Origin: an uncultured Lachnospiraceae bacterium
GTDB taxonomy: Bacteria; Bacillota; Clostridia; Lachnospirales; Lachnospiraceae
DNA: 47,514 nucleotides
Reading direction: 5' to 3'
Assembly: GCA_910586755.1 (NCBI GenBank)
Contig: CAJUJM010000113.1
Coordinates: 1-47,514, forward strand
Below the pieces are notes generated by a model that made no database searches, had not been told where the DNA came from, and saw nothing but the letters and a program-made list of their open reading frames with translations. Numbering within the stretch: position 1 is the stretch's first letter; each line of letters begins with the position of its first letter. A program made the translations under genes and the position numbers. Positions 1 to 7,290 of this stretch are shown piece after piece.

Positions 1-2
1 AC

Positions 3-116
3 GGAATGGCCAAATGCCGGGAACTGTTAAACAAAGGGCTTCTCCAAGATATCTCCAGGGAACAAATGTGGGCTTTGTCAGAGAAAAAGTTTGTTGTTTT
101 TAATTTTCCCTCTTGA
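3..116 (+). CDS. 3' end of an unidentified CDS (partial)
   Basis: An open frame enters from the left edge and ends at a TGA 28 bases before the next start codon. The visible 37 residues are mixed polar and hydrophobic, ending in KKFVVFNFPS, and have a protein-like composition. I do not recognise a family. If real, its end lies just before the antitoxin gene, so the toxin-antitoxin pair could be read from the same transcript. The short length leaves chance openness possible. Confidence 0.3.
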   Translation, partial: GMAKCRELLNKGLLQDISREQMWALSEKKFVVFNFPS

Positions 117-144
117 CAAAAGTCACTTCATAACGGAGGTTATT

Positions 145-408
145 ATGCCAGTGATTCGATCAAGTGCGGAGCTTAGAAACAAGTACAATGAAATCTCTAC
201 GTTCTGCCACAATTATCCTGAACCAGTATTTATTACAAAAAACGGGAAAGGTGATCTTGCTGTAATGAGTATTGAAGTTTATGAAGAGATTACAAGCCGT
301 TTTGAGCTATACAGCCTGTTAAAAGAAGGATTAGATGATGTGGCTGCAGGCAACACAAAACCATTCTCAGAAGCAATGTCCGAAATAAGGAGCCGTCGTG
401 AAAAATGA
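145..408 (+). CDS. Phd/YefM-type antitoxin
   Basis: 87-residue antitoxin of a type II toxin-antitoxin pair, expected to bind operator DNA with its N-terminus and neutralise the downstream RelE/ParE-type toxin with its C-terminus. The start MPVIRSSAELRN, the segment EPVFITKNGKGDLAVMS and the following YEEI match the Phd/YefM fold. The ATG is chosen because CGGAGG lies eight bases upstream; the frame is open further upstream but without a ribosome binding site. The stop overlaps the toxin start by four bases (ATGA), so the two are translationally coupled. Such pairs normally autoregulate, but I could not identify a convincing operator. Confidence 0.85.
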   Translation: MPVIRSSAELRNKYNEISTFCHNYPEPVFITKNGKGDLAVMSIEVYEEITSRFELYSLLKEGLDDVAAGNTKPFSEAMSEIRSRREK

Positions 409-752
409 GTTATGATATTCATGTCACAAACACTGCACAGCGGGATTTGCTAAATGCCGCGGAGCACATTGAATTTGTCCTAAAAAATCCCAAAGCTGCT
501 GATGAGCTTTTGGACGAAGCAGAAGATAGGATTGGCAGTCTCTCTGATTTTCCGGAAAGGTTTCGTTTGGTAGACGACCCATTTCTATCATCCTGGGGTA
601 TCCGATTCGTTATTGTGAACAATTACCTTGCTTTTTACATTATTAACGATAAGAAAAACATGGTCATTGTCTTTCGTTTCTTATATCAAAAGAGCAATTG
701 GAATGCGATTCTTCATCGTGAAAAACGGATGTGGCAAAACGAAACCATCTGA
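405..752 (+). CDS. RelE/ParE-family toxin
   Basis: 115-residue toxin of the RelE/ParE superfamily. The N-terminus YDIHVTNTAQRDLLNAAEHI, the middle FPERFRLV and the last beta strands GIRFVIVNNYLAFYIIND and MVIVFRFLYQ match this fold, the final motif being typical of ParE/RelE members with a compact RNase-type or gyrase-directed scaffold. Sequence alone does not separate an mRNA interferase from a gyrase inhibitor. The ATG overlaps the antitoxin stop by four bases. The last codons and the stop lie inside the left arm of the hairpin at 727-788, so the gene end doubles as terminator DNA. Confidence 0.85.
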   Translation: MSYDIHVTNTAQRDLLNAAEHIEFVLKNPKAADELLDEAEDRIGSLSDFPERFRLVDDPFLSSWGIRFVIVNNYLAFYIINDKKNMVIVFRFLYQKSNWNAILHREKRMWQNETI

Positions 753-788
753 CGCCAGAATGGCTCATAGTTTCATTTTGCCACATCC
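727..788. terminator. Bidirectional terminator between toxin and ABC exporter genes
   Basis: Arms of about 22 bases (GGATGTGGCAAAACGAAAC and its near-complement at 767-788, two wobble or mismatch positions) with an 18-base loop. T-rich runs follow on both strands, so it can end the plus-strand toxin transcript and the minus-strand ABC transcript. The left arm includes the toxin stop codon. Confidence 0.8.
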
Positions 789-806
789 CTTAATTTTCTT
801 CTTTTA

Positions 807-2687
807 TCAATCCAACTCTTTCATTCCGGTATAAAGCTCATAGTACCGCCCTTTCATAGCCAGCAGTTCCTGGTGATCTCCTCTCTCAATAATCTGGCCG
901 TTTTCCAGAACCATAATGGCATTGGCATTGCGGACCGTAGATAAGCGGTGGGCAATGATAAAGGTAGTGCGATTGGCCATAAGCCGATCCATGCCGTGCT
1001 CAATGTGCTTTTCTGTCCTGGTATCCACCGAGCTGGTGGCCTCGTCCAGAATTAGCACCGGGGCCTTGGAGATGGCGGCTCTGGCAATATTAAGGAGCTG
1101 CCTCTGCCCCTGGCTTAAGTTGGCCCCGTCTCCCTCCAGCATGGTATCATAGCCCTTAGGCAGACGCATGATAAAGGAATGGGCGGACGCCGTCTTAGCC
1201 GCCTGGATTACCTCCTCATCGGTAGCGTCTAATCTGCCGTACCGAATGTTTTCCCGAACCGTTCCCGTAAATAAATGGGTGTCCTGAAGCACCATGGCAA
1301 TATTGCTTCTTAAATTCTCCCGGTTCAGACGGCGGATGTCCACTCCGTCAATGGTAATTGCGCCGCCCTGAATATCATAAAACCGGTTAATCAGGTTGGT
1401 GATGGTGGTCTTTCCTGCGCCGGTAGAGCCCACAAAGGCAATCTTTTGTCCCGGCTTGGCGTACAGGCTGATATCCTTTAACACCATCTTATCCGGGTTG
1501 TAGCCAAAGGTGACGTTTTCCAGCACCACATGGCCTTCCATTGGGTTCAGGATCCTGGCGTCTGCATCATCTGCCGGTTCCGGCTCTGCGTCCATTACCT
1601 GAAATACCCGCTCCGCTCCGGCCAGAGCGGAAAAGATGGTGCTGACCTGCATGGCCAGCTCATTGATGGGTCTGGCAAATTGGCGGGAGAAATTTAAAAA
1701 AACCGTCAGGCCGCCTACATCAAACCCTTTTAATACACATAGAAGGCCCCCCACGCAAGCGGTCAGGCCATAATTTACCTGGCTTAAATTGCCCATTACC
1801 GGCCCCATAATTCCGCCAAAAAACTGAGCTCTAATCTGGTTCTTTTTCAGTTCTTCATTGAGATAGCCAAATTCCTCCTCCGCAATTTTTTCATGGCAGA
1901 ATACCTTGACTACCTTCTGACCGGTAATGGTTTCCTCAATGTATCCGTTTACCAGTCCCAACGCCGCCTGCTGGGCGGAGAAGTACTTCTGGCTCCTTCC
2001 GGCCACAAAACCTCCGGCCTTCATCATCAAGGGGATCATCACCAGAGTGATAATCGTCAGATACACGTTAGTATAGAGCATCAGGGCCAGGGTGCCCACA
2101 AGGCTTAACGCCCCGGCAAAAAGCTGTACCAGAGTGCTGCTTAACATCTGTCCTACCGTATCCACATCGTTGGTAAACCGGCTCATCAAATCACCATTAT
2201 TATTGGTATCATAGAATTTTACCGGAAGCTTCTGCATTTTGGTAAACAAATCTTCCCGGATTTTGACCAGGGCATTTTGGGCCACAGTCAGCATGATTTT
2301 AGCCTGAAAGTAATTTGCCAAAACCCCAAGTAAATATACCAGTCCCAGCACTGCCAGGGCCTTAAAGAGTCCTGCCGCGTCGCCCCGGCTTCCGTCCAGA
2401 GGCGCGATGTAGGTGTTGATAATCGGGCGCAGCATGTAGGAACCCGCCAGGTTTGTAACCGTTCCTGCGATGACGCAGAGAAACGCCAGGCTCATCCCCA
2501 GTTTGTATTGGTTTAAATATCCTAACAGGCGTTTTACCGTAGCTCTGGCATCCTTGGGCCGCCCGCTCATTCTTCTGGCTCCGGGGCCGTGACCAGGCCC
2601 ATGGCCTCTGCCTCCCCCGGCGATAGTTCCGGCGCTTACCCGGCTCCCGTATCTGCGCTTTAAGCTTTCCTTTTTATTCTGTTCCAT
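807..2687 (-). CDS. Heterodimeric ABC exporter, subunit with canonical ATPase motifs
   Basis: 626-residue ABC half-transporter: a six-helix exporter membrane domain followed by a nucleotide-binding domain. Walker A GSTGAGKTT lies near residue 419, signature LSQGQRQLL near 524, Walker B VLILDEATSSVD near 541 with the catalytic Glu, and H-loop IIAHRLSTV near 577. The first 45 residues are an unusual basic Gly/His-rich extension before the transmembrane domain. The signature reads SQGQ rather than SGGQ, as in the consensus-site partner of TM287/288-like heterodimers. The ATG directly follows the stop of the upstream partner (TAGATG), with GGAGG inside that partner's last codons. Role: export of drugs or other amphipathic compounds with subunit 2688-4457; the substrate is not readable from sequence. 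Confidence 0.93.
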   Translation of the reverse strand: MEQNKKESLKRRYGSRVSAGTIAGGGRGHGPGHGPGARRMSGRPKDARATVKRLLGYLNQYKLGMSLAFLCVIAGTVTNLAGSYMLRPIINTYIAPLDGSRGDAAGLFKALAVLGLVYLLGVLANYFQAKIMLTVAQNALVKIREDLFTKMQKLPVKFYDTNNNGDLMSRFTNDVDTVGQMLSSTLVQLFAGALSLVGTLALMLYTNVYLTIITLVMIPLMMKAGGFVAGRSQKYFSAQQAALGLVNGYIEETITGQKVVKVFCHEKIAEEEFGYLNEELKKNQIRAQFFGGIMGPVMGNLSQVNYGLTACVGGLLCVLKGFDVGGLTVFLNFSRQFARPINELAMQVSTIFSALAGAERVFQVMDAEPEPADDADARILNPMEGHVVLENVTFGYNPDKMVLKDISLYAKPGQKIAFVGSTGAGKTTITNLINRFYDIQGGAITIDGVDIRRLNRENLRSNIAMVLQDTHLFTGTVRENIRYGRLDATDEEVIQAAKTASAHSFIMRLPKGYDTMLEGDGANLSQGQRQLLNIARAAISKAPVLILDEATSSVDTRTEKHIEHGMDRLMANRTTFIIAHRLSTVRNANAIMVLENGQIIERGDHQELLAMKGRYYELYTGMKELD

Positions 2688-4457
2688 CTATGCTGTCACC
2701 TCCTGTCCATTTTGGGAAACCCCGGAGCTTTCCGGCTCTTTATCCCTCTGGGAATAGTAGATTTCCTGATATGCCGTACTGGTCTTTAATAATTCCTCAT
2801 GGGTTCCCATTGCTTCAATTTTTCCGTCGTCCAGTACCAGAATCCGATCTGCGTTTTCCACAGAACCGATTCGCTGGGCAATAATAAATTTGGTAGTATC
2901 TTTTAGTGTAGTGGCAAAGCACTCCCTTATTTTGGCCTCTGTAGCAGTATCTACCGCGCTGGTGGAATCATCCAGTATGAGAATCTTAGGTTTCTTTAAA
3001 AGGGCTCTGGCGATACAGAGCCTCTGCTTCTGGCCGCCGGATACATTAACGCCCCCCTGTCCCATCTCAGTCTTGTACCCCTGCTTAAATGAGGTAACAA
3101 AGCCGTCAGCCTGGGCGCTTTTTGCCATCTCCCGGATCTCCTCTATGGATGCGTCTTCATTTCCCCACCGCAGATTTTCCTCAATGGTGCCGGAAAACAG
3201 TACATTTTTTTGAAGCACCATGCCCACGCCTTCTCTCAAATGGTCCAGGGAATAGTCTTTTACATCAATCCCATCTACCAGAACCCGGCCGCCGCAGGCA
3301 TCATACAATCTTGGAATCAACTGTACCAAGGTAGTCTTTCCGCTTCCGGTGGATCCGATGATTCCAATGGTTTCCCCGGGACTGGCGGTAAAGCTGATAT
3401 GTTCCAAAACCATCCCGTCATCTTCCCCGCCATATCGGAAACTGACATCCTGAAACTCTACCCTGCCTTTGGTAACCCTGGCATCTTTTCTGGCTGAATG
3501 TTCATCGGTTAAATCAATGGTTGTGTCCAAAATCTCGTTGACACGCTTTGCCGAAGCCATGGCTCTGGAGCTCTGTAAGAAAATCATGGACAGCATCATC
3601 AGGGACATTAAAATCTGAACAATATAGGTGGTAAAAGCAGTCAAATCTCCCACCTGCATTTCTCCTGCAATAATAATGTTGCCGCCGTACCAGACTACTG
3701 CCAGCGTAGTAATATTCATGGCTAACATCATCACCGGCATGGTGATAATCACCACATTCATGGCGCTTAACCCTTTATCCCGCAGATTGTTGTTGTTATT
3801 TTTGAATTTTTCTTCCTCTAAATCTTCCCTGACAAAGGATTTTATAACCCGAACATTGGTCAGTGCCTCCTGGATGCCGGAGTTTAATTTGTCAATGGCC
3901 TCCTGCATCACCTGGAACCTGGGGAATGCTGTTTTTAATATCAGTGCAATGGTCCCGGTCAGCACAGGAATCACCACCAAAATCACCATAGCCAATCTGG
4001 CATTCATGACAAATGCCATAATCAATGCTCCGATCAACATTCCCGGCGCCCGAAGCATCATCCGCAGCGCCATCATAATCAAATTCTGCATCTGCTGGAT
4101 ATCATTGGTAAGGCGGGTTACCAAGGAACCGGTGCTGAAATCATCAATATTTTTAAAGGAAAACTGCTGTACCTTAGCAAACACGTCCCTTCTCAGATCT
4201 GTGGTAAAGGAAATGGATGCCTTGGCAGCAAAATAAGCGGCTCCCACGCCGCCTGCCGCCATAATCAGAGCAGTAGCAAACATGAGAATCCCGATTTCGA
4301 TGATATAGCCAATATCCCGGTTAGCCACGCCGTTGTTGATGATCATAGACATCAATTTTGGCAGGGCAATCTCTCCTGCCACTTCTGTTAGCATCAGGAT
4401 AGGGCCGCATATAAATGCGCTTTTGTAAGGGGTAATATACTTTTTGTAACGCTTCAA
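2688..4457 (-). CDS. Heterodimeric ABC exporter, subunit with degenerate ATPase site
   Basis: 589-residue ABC half-transporter with six membrane helices and a nucleotide-binding domain. Walker A GSTGSGKTT (about residue 367) and signature VSGGQKQRL (about 472) are intact. Walker B is ILILDDSTSAVD with Asp in place of the catalytic Glu, and the switch is IIAQRIGSV with Gln in place of His. This pattern defines the degenerate site of heterodimeric exporters (TM287, BmrC type), and the partner is the adjacent gene. The start is TTG: AGAGAGGA lies just upstream and no in-frame ATG fits better. It follows the MarR gene after 178 bases that hold a structured repeat, so regulation by that MarR protein is likely. 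Confidence 0.93.
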   Translation of the reverse strand: MKRYKKYITPYKSAFICGPILMLTEVAGEIALPKLMSMIINNGVANRDIGYIIEIGILMFATALIMAAGGVGAAYFAAKASISFTTDLRRDVFAKVQQFSFKNIDDFSTGSLVTRLTNDIQQMQNLIMMALRMMLRAPGMLIGALIMAFVMNARLAMVILVVIPVLTGTIALILKTAFPRFQVMQEAIDKLNSGIQEALTNVRVIKSFVREDLEEEKFKNNNNNLRDKGLSAMNVVIITMPVMMLAMNITTLAVVWYGGNIIIAGEMQVGDLTAFTTYIVQILMSLMMLSMIFLQSSRAMASAKRVNEILDTTIDLTDEHSARKDARVTKGRVEFQDVSFRYGGEDDGMVLEHISFTASPGETIGIIGSTGSGKTTLVQLIPRLYDACGGRVLVDGIDVKDYSLDHLREGVGMVLQKNVLFSGTIEENLRWGNEDASIEEIREMAKSAQADGFVTSFKQGYKTEMGQGGVNVSGGQKQRLCIARALLKKPKILILDDSTSAVDTATEAKIRECFATTLKDTTKFIIAQRIGSVENADRILVLDDGKIEAMGTHEELLKTSTAYQEIYYSQRDKEPESSGVSQNGQEVTA

Positions 4458-4541
4458 GTCGATTCCTCTCTTTCTGTCTTAGTATTCAGGCCGCTTAAGC
4501 CCTCATTCACCTGGCTGGGGCGGATGTTTCTCTGTAAAAAT

Positions 4542-4632
4542 CTGCCGCCGGTTAGGCAGTATGCATTCAGCTATGCCCCATGCGCCCGCCTAACTTTCTG
4601 TGCGGCGGCGCGTCCGCCCCCAGGCGCATGCA
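4542..4632 (-). repeat. Structured dispersed repeat, copy A
   Basis: Read on the minus strand, this 91-base stretch aligns with the stretch at 20840-20927: both carry CATGCGCC, GCGCC, CCGCACA, AAAGT, GGCGGGCGCAT and then CTGAATGCAT, followed by a second GC-rich hairpin. The outer ends ATGCGCC and GGCGCAT are inverted. It sits between marR and the exporter, in the transcribed direction of that operon. Its nature (REP-like element, small MITE or RNA element) is unknown. Confidence 0.7.
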
Positions 4633-4635
4633 GGT

Positions 4636-5103
4636 TCACTGTAACATCTGTTCCAGATTCCCGCTAAGCCGATCCAGATATCCGGTAAGCCGTTCAAAGT
4701 CTTCTCCGGAAAACCCCCGGAACATGGCTTCCTCCACCTCGCCGAAAATTTTCTGGCTGGTTTCTACAATTTCCAGACCCCTGGGAGTTAAGTCAATCTG
4801 ATTGTACCGGTTATCCTTCTCATCTACTGCCCGGCGAATATAGCCGCCCTTTTCTAACTTCTTTAAGGAAACGGCAACCGCTGCCGTGGAAATTTTATAC
4901 TGCTCTGCAATTTCCTTTTGAGATGCGTTAGGGTGTTTGGCAATATACATCAGAAGCTGGTGCTGGCTCCGATACACTCCTGTTTGGCTGAACTTCCGCT
5001 CTAAAATAGAGCGATGCATTCTTGTAATCTCCATATACGTCCAAATACAGTGACGGACCGGGGTGTCTGCCTCCTCTTCCCGGGCCTTTTGTAAAGGTTT
5101 CAT
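4636..5103 (-). CDS. MarR-family transcriptional regulator
   Basis: 155-residue winged-helix regulator. The order HQLLMYIAKHPNASQKEIAE (first helix-turn-helix helix), ISTAAVAVSLKKLEKGGYI (recognition helix) and RRAVDEKDNRYNQIDLTPRG (wing) is typical of MarR proteins, with dimerisation helices at both ends. The ATG at 5103 is chosen because AGGAAGGAG lies six bases upstream; an earlier TTG would add ten residues without a ribosome binding site. It heads the operon with the ABC exporter. An inverted repeat directly downstream of its predicted promoter suggests autorepression released by an exporter substrate, which is inference. Confidence 0.92.
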   Translation of the reverse strand: MKPLQKAREEEADTPVRHCIWTYMEITRMHRSILERKFSQTGVYRSQHQLLMYIAKHPNASQKEIAEQYKISTAAVAVSLKKLEKGGYIRRAVDEKDNRYNQIDLTPRGLEIVETSQKIFGEVEEAMFRGFSGEDFERLTGYLDRLSGNLEQMLQ

Positions 5104-5179
5104 AAATGCTCCTTCCTGCTCCCCATCGGACAATGAACCACGCAGCTGTCTTTGTCTGGCAGGGATATCCCTTCATTTT

Positions 5180-5223
5180 GTTAACTAGATAATAATTAAT
5201 TCAAGAATAGTTAATTAGTTAAC
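5180..5223. promoter_or_regulatory. Candidate MarR operator
   Basis: GTTAACTA at one end and TAGTTAAC at the other form an inverted repeat, with further TTAATT half-sites between. The block begins right after the expected transcription start of marR, a common place for MarR-type autorepression. Confidence 0.6.
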
Positions 5224-5230
5224 TTCATGT

Positions 5231-5259
5231 ATTATAGATCAGCTTTCTCTAAATTTCAA
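5231..5259 (-). promoter_or_regulatory. Sigma-A promoter of the marR-ABC operon
   Basis: On the minus strand TTGAAA, a 17-base spacer and a perfect TATAAT. Transcription would begin near 5224, at the edge of the palindromic operator, giving a leader of about 120 bases. Confidence 0.75.
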
Positions 5260-5304
5260 GAGGAATTTTTCCATTTTCAAGGTTCTTGTTTTACGGTATA
5301 CTTA

Positions 5305-5423
5305 CATAAAAATTAAAACAGTTTTTAGATGAAGGCCTTGATATTCGCCAGCTCAGTCAAAAAGCCATGATATATTCTAAAAATAAGCAGCCTCTTACCC
5401 CAAAGGAGTCAAAGACCCCATAG
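5305..5423 (+). pseudogene. Gene remnant, unidentified
   Basis: An open frame without a usable start reads FLDEGLDIRQLSQKAM, then NKQPLTPKESKTP and a TAG stop. The composition looks like a genuine protein C-terminus rather than noise, but an in-frame TAA lies just upstream and there is no start or ribosome binding site. I read it as the tail of a decayed gene of unknown family. The stretch from 5104 to 5600 otherwise holds the marR promoter and operator and three hairpins. Confidence 0.35.
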
Positions 5424-5500
5424 CAAGTTGAGGGGTATTTGACCCTCACGGCAGTCGCCAAGTGTGCATGCGAGCGTGCACACTTGACTCGTTGCTGGCG
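5405..5500. repeat. Two tandem hairpins, probable structured intergenic element
   Basis: Hairpin 1 pairs GGAGTCAAAGACCCC (5405-5419) with 5432-5446, 13 of 15 positions. Hairpin 2 pairs AAGTGTGCA (5460-5468) with TGCACACTT (5477-5485), and a further CGCCA/TGGCG pair lies outside. Neither is followed by a T run, so they are not simple terminators. They may be one dispersed element. Confidence 0.55.
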
Positions 5501-5508
5501 AAAATAAT

Positions 5509-5582
5509 AAAAAATCAGGACCGTCAAAGTTAATTGGAAACAATAACATTTTCCAGTCAACTTTGATGGTCCTGATTTTTTT
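5509..5582. terminator. Strong bidirectional terminator
   Basis: A stem of about 30 bases with a few wobbles: AAAAAATCAGGACC...CAAAGTT pairs with its complement ending GGTCCTGATTTTTT, around a loop of about ten bases. Six or seven T follow on each strand. It ends the minus-strand CAP gene 19 bases after its stop and blocks reading from the other side. Confidence 0.85.
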
Positions 5583-5600
5583 GACCATTTCTTTTAGTTT

Positions 5601-6536
5601 TTAATATGTAAATAACTGAGTCCAATAAGGAGTGCCGTTAGAGTCCTGATAATATCCCACTCCAATAGCAGTATACCGGCTGTTTAAAATGTTGGCTCTA
5701 TGCCCCTGGCTGTTCATCCAGCCTTCCATAACCTGTTCCGGCGTCCGCTGTCCATAGGCAATATTTTCTCCGGATCCCCGGTAGGATATGCCGTTCTGGC
5801 TTAATACCGTAGAAAAACTGCTGCCGTCCGGCCTGGTATGAGAAAAGCTGCGGGACGTCTCCTCTGCCCTTGTGGCTGCCGCTCCGGAAAGCTCTGCTGT
5901 CTGGGTCAGGGGGCTTAATCCGGCTTTGGCCCGCTCTGCATTTACCAGAGCTACAACCTGATTCACATAAGAGTCGTTCCCTTCAATTTCCGTAGGCGGC
6001 TGCTCCGGGGTTGTGGGCCGGTTGATATCCGGATTCCCTCCGCCTCCAGGCTGACTGGTATCGGGATTTCCGGGAACACTGGTTCCAGGCTGTCCGGGAA
6101 TGATAATTCCGGGACAGGATTCTTCCGGAAACTGGAATTCCCAACCGGAGCAATCGGTTTCCGGAAGCTGAAATTCCCAGCCGGAGCAACCGGTTTCCGG
6201 AAGCTGAAATTCCCAGCCGGAGCAACCGGTTTCCGGAAGCTGAAATTCCCAGCCGGAACAATCGGTTTCCGGAAGCTGGAATTCCCAGCCGGAGCAGCTG
6301 CCTTCCGGCAATCCCGGCATTACGTTTTGAAAACCGCCTGTACATATACTGTCAATCCCATTGATATTGCAGCCAGCTGACAGCCACCCCAATGCATTGC
6401 TGTCCAAATCCTTTACCGAAACATTTCCATTACTTCCATTAATCACAACGGCCTTTACTGCCGCCTGAGCCGGAAAGGCTGCTGCTCCTGACAGCGCCAA
6501 TGCCGCTGCTGTTCCATAAATTGCAAGTCTTCTCAT
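5601..6536 (-). CDS. Secreted CAP (SCP/PR-1) domain protein with 12-residue repeats
   Basis: 311-residue exported protein. A signal peptide (MRRLAIYGTAAALALSGAAA, cleavage near FPAQA) is followed by five copies of CSGWEFQLPETD-type repeats (6117-6296), a Pro/Gly-rich linker, and a C-terminal CAP domain of about 120 residues beginning VNQVVALVNAERAKAGL. CAP hallmarks SHTRPDG, GENIAYG and GHRANILN are present. Bacterial CAP proteins of this YkwD type are secreted and have mostly unknown function. The ATG at 6536 is preceded by AGGAGGAAGACA; the longer GTG start lacks a ribosome binding site and would spoil the signal peptide. Each repeat has one Cys, so cross-linking through disulfides is possible. 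No partner gene; it ends at the terminator 5509-5582. Confidence 0.9.
   Translation of the reverse strand: MRRLAIYGTAAALALSGAAAFPAQAAVKAVVINGSNGNVSVKDLDSNALGWLSAGCNINGIDSICTGGFQNVMPGLPEGSCSGWEFQLPETDCSGWEFQLPETGCSGWEFQLPETGCSGWEFQLPETDCSGWEFQFPEESCPGIIIPGQPGTSVPGNPDTSQPGGGGNPDINRPTTPEQPPTEIEGNDSYVNQVVALVNAERAKAGLSPLTQTAELSGAAATRAEETSRSFSHTRPDGSSFSTVLSQNGISYRGSGENIAYGQRTPEQVMEGWMNSQGHRANILNSRYTAIGVGYYQDSNGTPYWTQLFTY
6117..6296 (-). repeat. Five 36-bp in-frame tandem repeats
   Basis: Five consecutive 36-base units code for CSGWEF(Q)(L/F)PE-type dodecapeptides inside the CAP protein. The units are nearly identical in DNA, so copy number is probably variable between strains. Confidence 0.9.
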
Positions 6537-6686
6537 TGTCTTCCTCCTGTGATGCTGTATACTTTTTACATTTTTGTTACAAGTTGATAGTAGCACACAG
6601 GAATTGGCAATACCAGCGGGAACAACTGGGGGAGTTTCCAGAATCTTTCAGGTCTGGATGGGGCAGACAATCTTCTGATGTTTATA

Positions 6687-6715
6687 TTGACAATGAACTG
6701 GAAAGAAGCTATCCT
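6687..6715 (+). promoter_or_regulatory. Sigma-A promoter of hicBA
   Basis: TTGACA, 17 bases, TATCCT. The expected start near 6722 lies about 15 bases before a perfect palindrome and 44 bases before the antitoxin ATG. Confidence 0.6.
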
Positions 6716-6736
6716 TTTAGTAAAAGGGATTTCACC

Positions 6737-6751
6737 TGTGTACAATACACA
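6737..6751. promoter_or_regulatory. Candidate HicAB operator
   Basis: Perfect inverted repeat TGTGTA-CAA-TACACA between the promoter and the AGGAGG of hicB. Autorepression by the antitoxin complex is usual for such modules; binding here is inferred. The small DUF1902-like antitoxin has no obvious added DNA-binding domain. Confidence 0.45.
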
Positions 6752-6765
6752 TTTAGGAGGTTAAT

Positions 6766-6981
6766 ATGGAATATGTCATAAATCTTACTTGGGACAATGA
6801 AGCCTGCGTCTGGATTGCCACAAGTGCCGACATTCCCGGACTTGTTCTTGAATCCGGCTCTTTTGATGCTCTGCTGGAACGCACACGTATTGCAATACCG
6901 GAATTGCTGGCACTCAATACTTCTTCAAAGCCACTTTCCATTTCTTTTGTATCAGAACGCCATGAAAGGATGACTGTGTAA
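6766..6981 (+). CDS. hicB: HicB-like antitoxin (DUF1902-like)
   Basis: 71-residue partial-RNase-H-fold antitoxin: the start YVINLTWDNEACVWIATSADIPGL, the conserved IPGL turn and the helix LLERTRIAIPELLALN match small HicB/DUF1902 proteins. AGGAGG lies five bases before the ATG. It lacks the C-terminal helix-turn-helix or ribbon domain of longer HicB proteins. The gene order antitoxin-toxin is the reverse of E. coli hicAB but common in this subgroup. Its last stop base is the first base of hicA, so translation is coupled. Confidence 0.8.
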   Translation: MEYVINLTWDNEACVWIATSADIPGLVLESGSFDALLERTRIAIPELLALNTSSKPLSISFVSERHERMTV

Positions 6982-7175
6982 TGGCTGAATATGAAAAAAA
7001 GGTTCGCGAAATACTCCTGAAATATAACTGTACTTTCAAACGACATGGTAAGGGGGATCATGATATATGGTTCAGTCCAATTACAAACCGGCATGTTACG
7101 GTTGATACTAAAATCAAATCGCGGCATACAGCAAATGCGATTCTTAAGCAGAGCGGCATTGATTTTAAATTTTGA
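6981..7175 (+). CDS. hicA: HicA-family toxin (mRNA interferase)
   Basis: 64-residue HicA/YcfA-type toxin with a double-stranded-RNA-binding-like fold. The segment FKRHGKGDHDIWFSPITNRH carries the conserved glycines and the catalytic His (His27), and the end HTANAILKQSGI matches the family's last helix. Members cleave mRNA and are blocked by HicB. The ATG overlaps the hicB stop by one base. The typical length of the family is 60-80 residues, so it appears intact. Confidence 0.87.
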   Translation: MAEYEKKVREILLKYNCTFKRHGKGDHDIWFSPITNRHVTVDTKIKSRHTANAILKQSGIDFKF

Positions 7176-7198
7176 TAATCGCCTTGTCTATATAATAT

Positions 7199-7243
7199 AA
7201 AAACGTGAAAGATGTTGTATGATCAAACATCTTTCATGTTTTT
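7199..7243. terminator. Bidirectional terminator after hicA
   Basis: 18-base arms AAAAACGTGAAAGATGTT and AACATCTTTCATGTTTTT around a nine-base loop, ending in T runs on both strands. It serves hicBA (plus) and the DUF2264 gene, whose stop is 48 bases away on the minus strand. Confidence 0.85.
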
Positions 7244-7290
7244 ATTGTGTCTGATAGAACAAATCTCCCTCAAATTTTATTCCGCTGTTC

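Noticed and set aside
113..118. TTGACA before the Phd/RelE pair as a promoter
   Set aside because: The matching -10 would fall at or beyond the ribosome binding site and no -10 box is seen at 17 bases.
3628..4236. 202-residue plus-strand frame opposite the ABC exporter
   Set aside because: It mirrors the exporter's membrane segments and has no ribosome binding site; antisense shadow.
6117..6296. Regular 36-base repeats as a possible CRISPR array
   Set aside because: They are contiguous without spacers, in frame and encode a dodecapeptide in a secreted protein.
6753..7127. 124-residue minus-strand frame over hicBA
   Set aside because: It is opposite two well-supported, coupled genes with a promoter and terminator on the plus strand.
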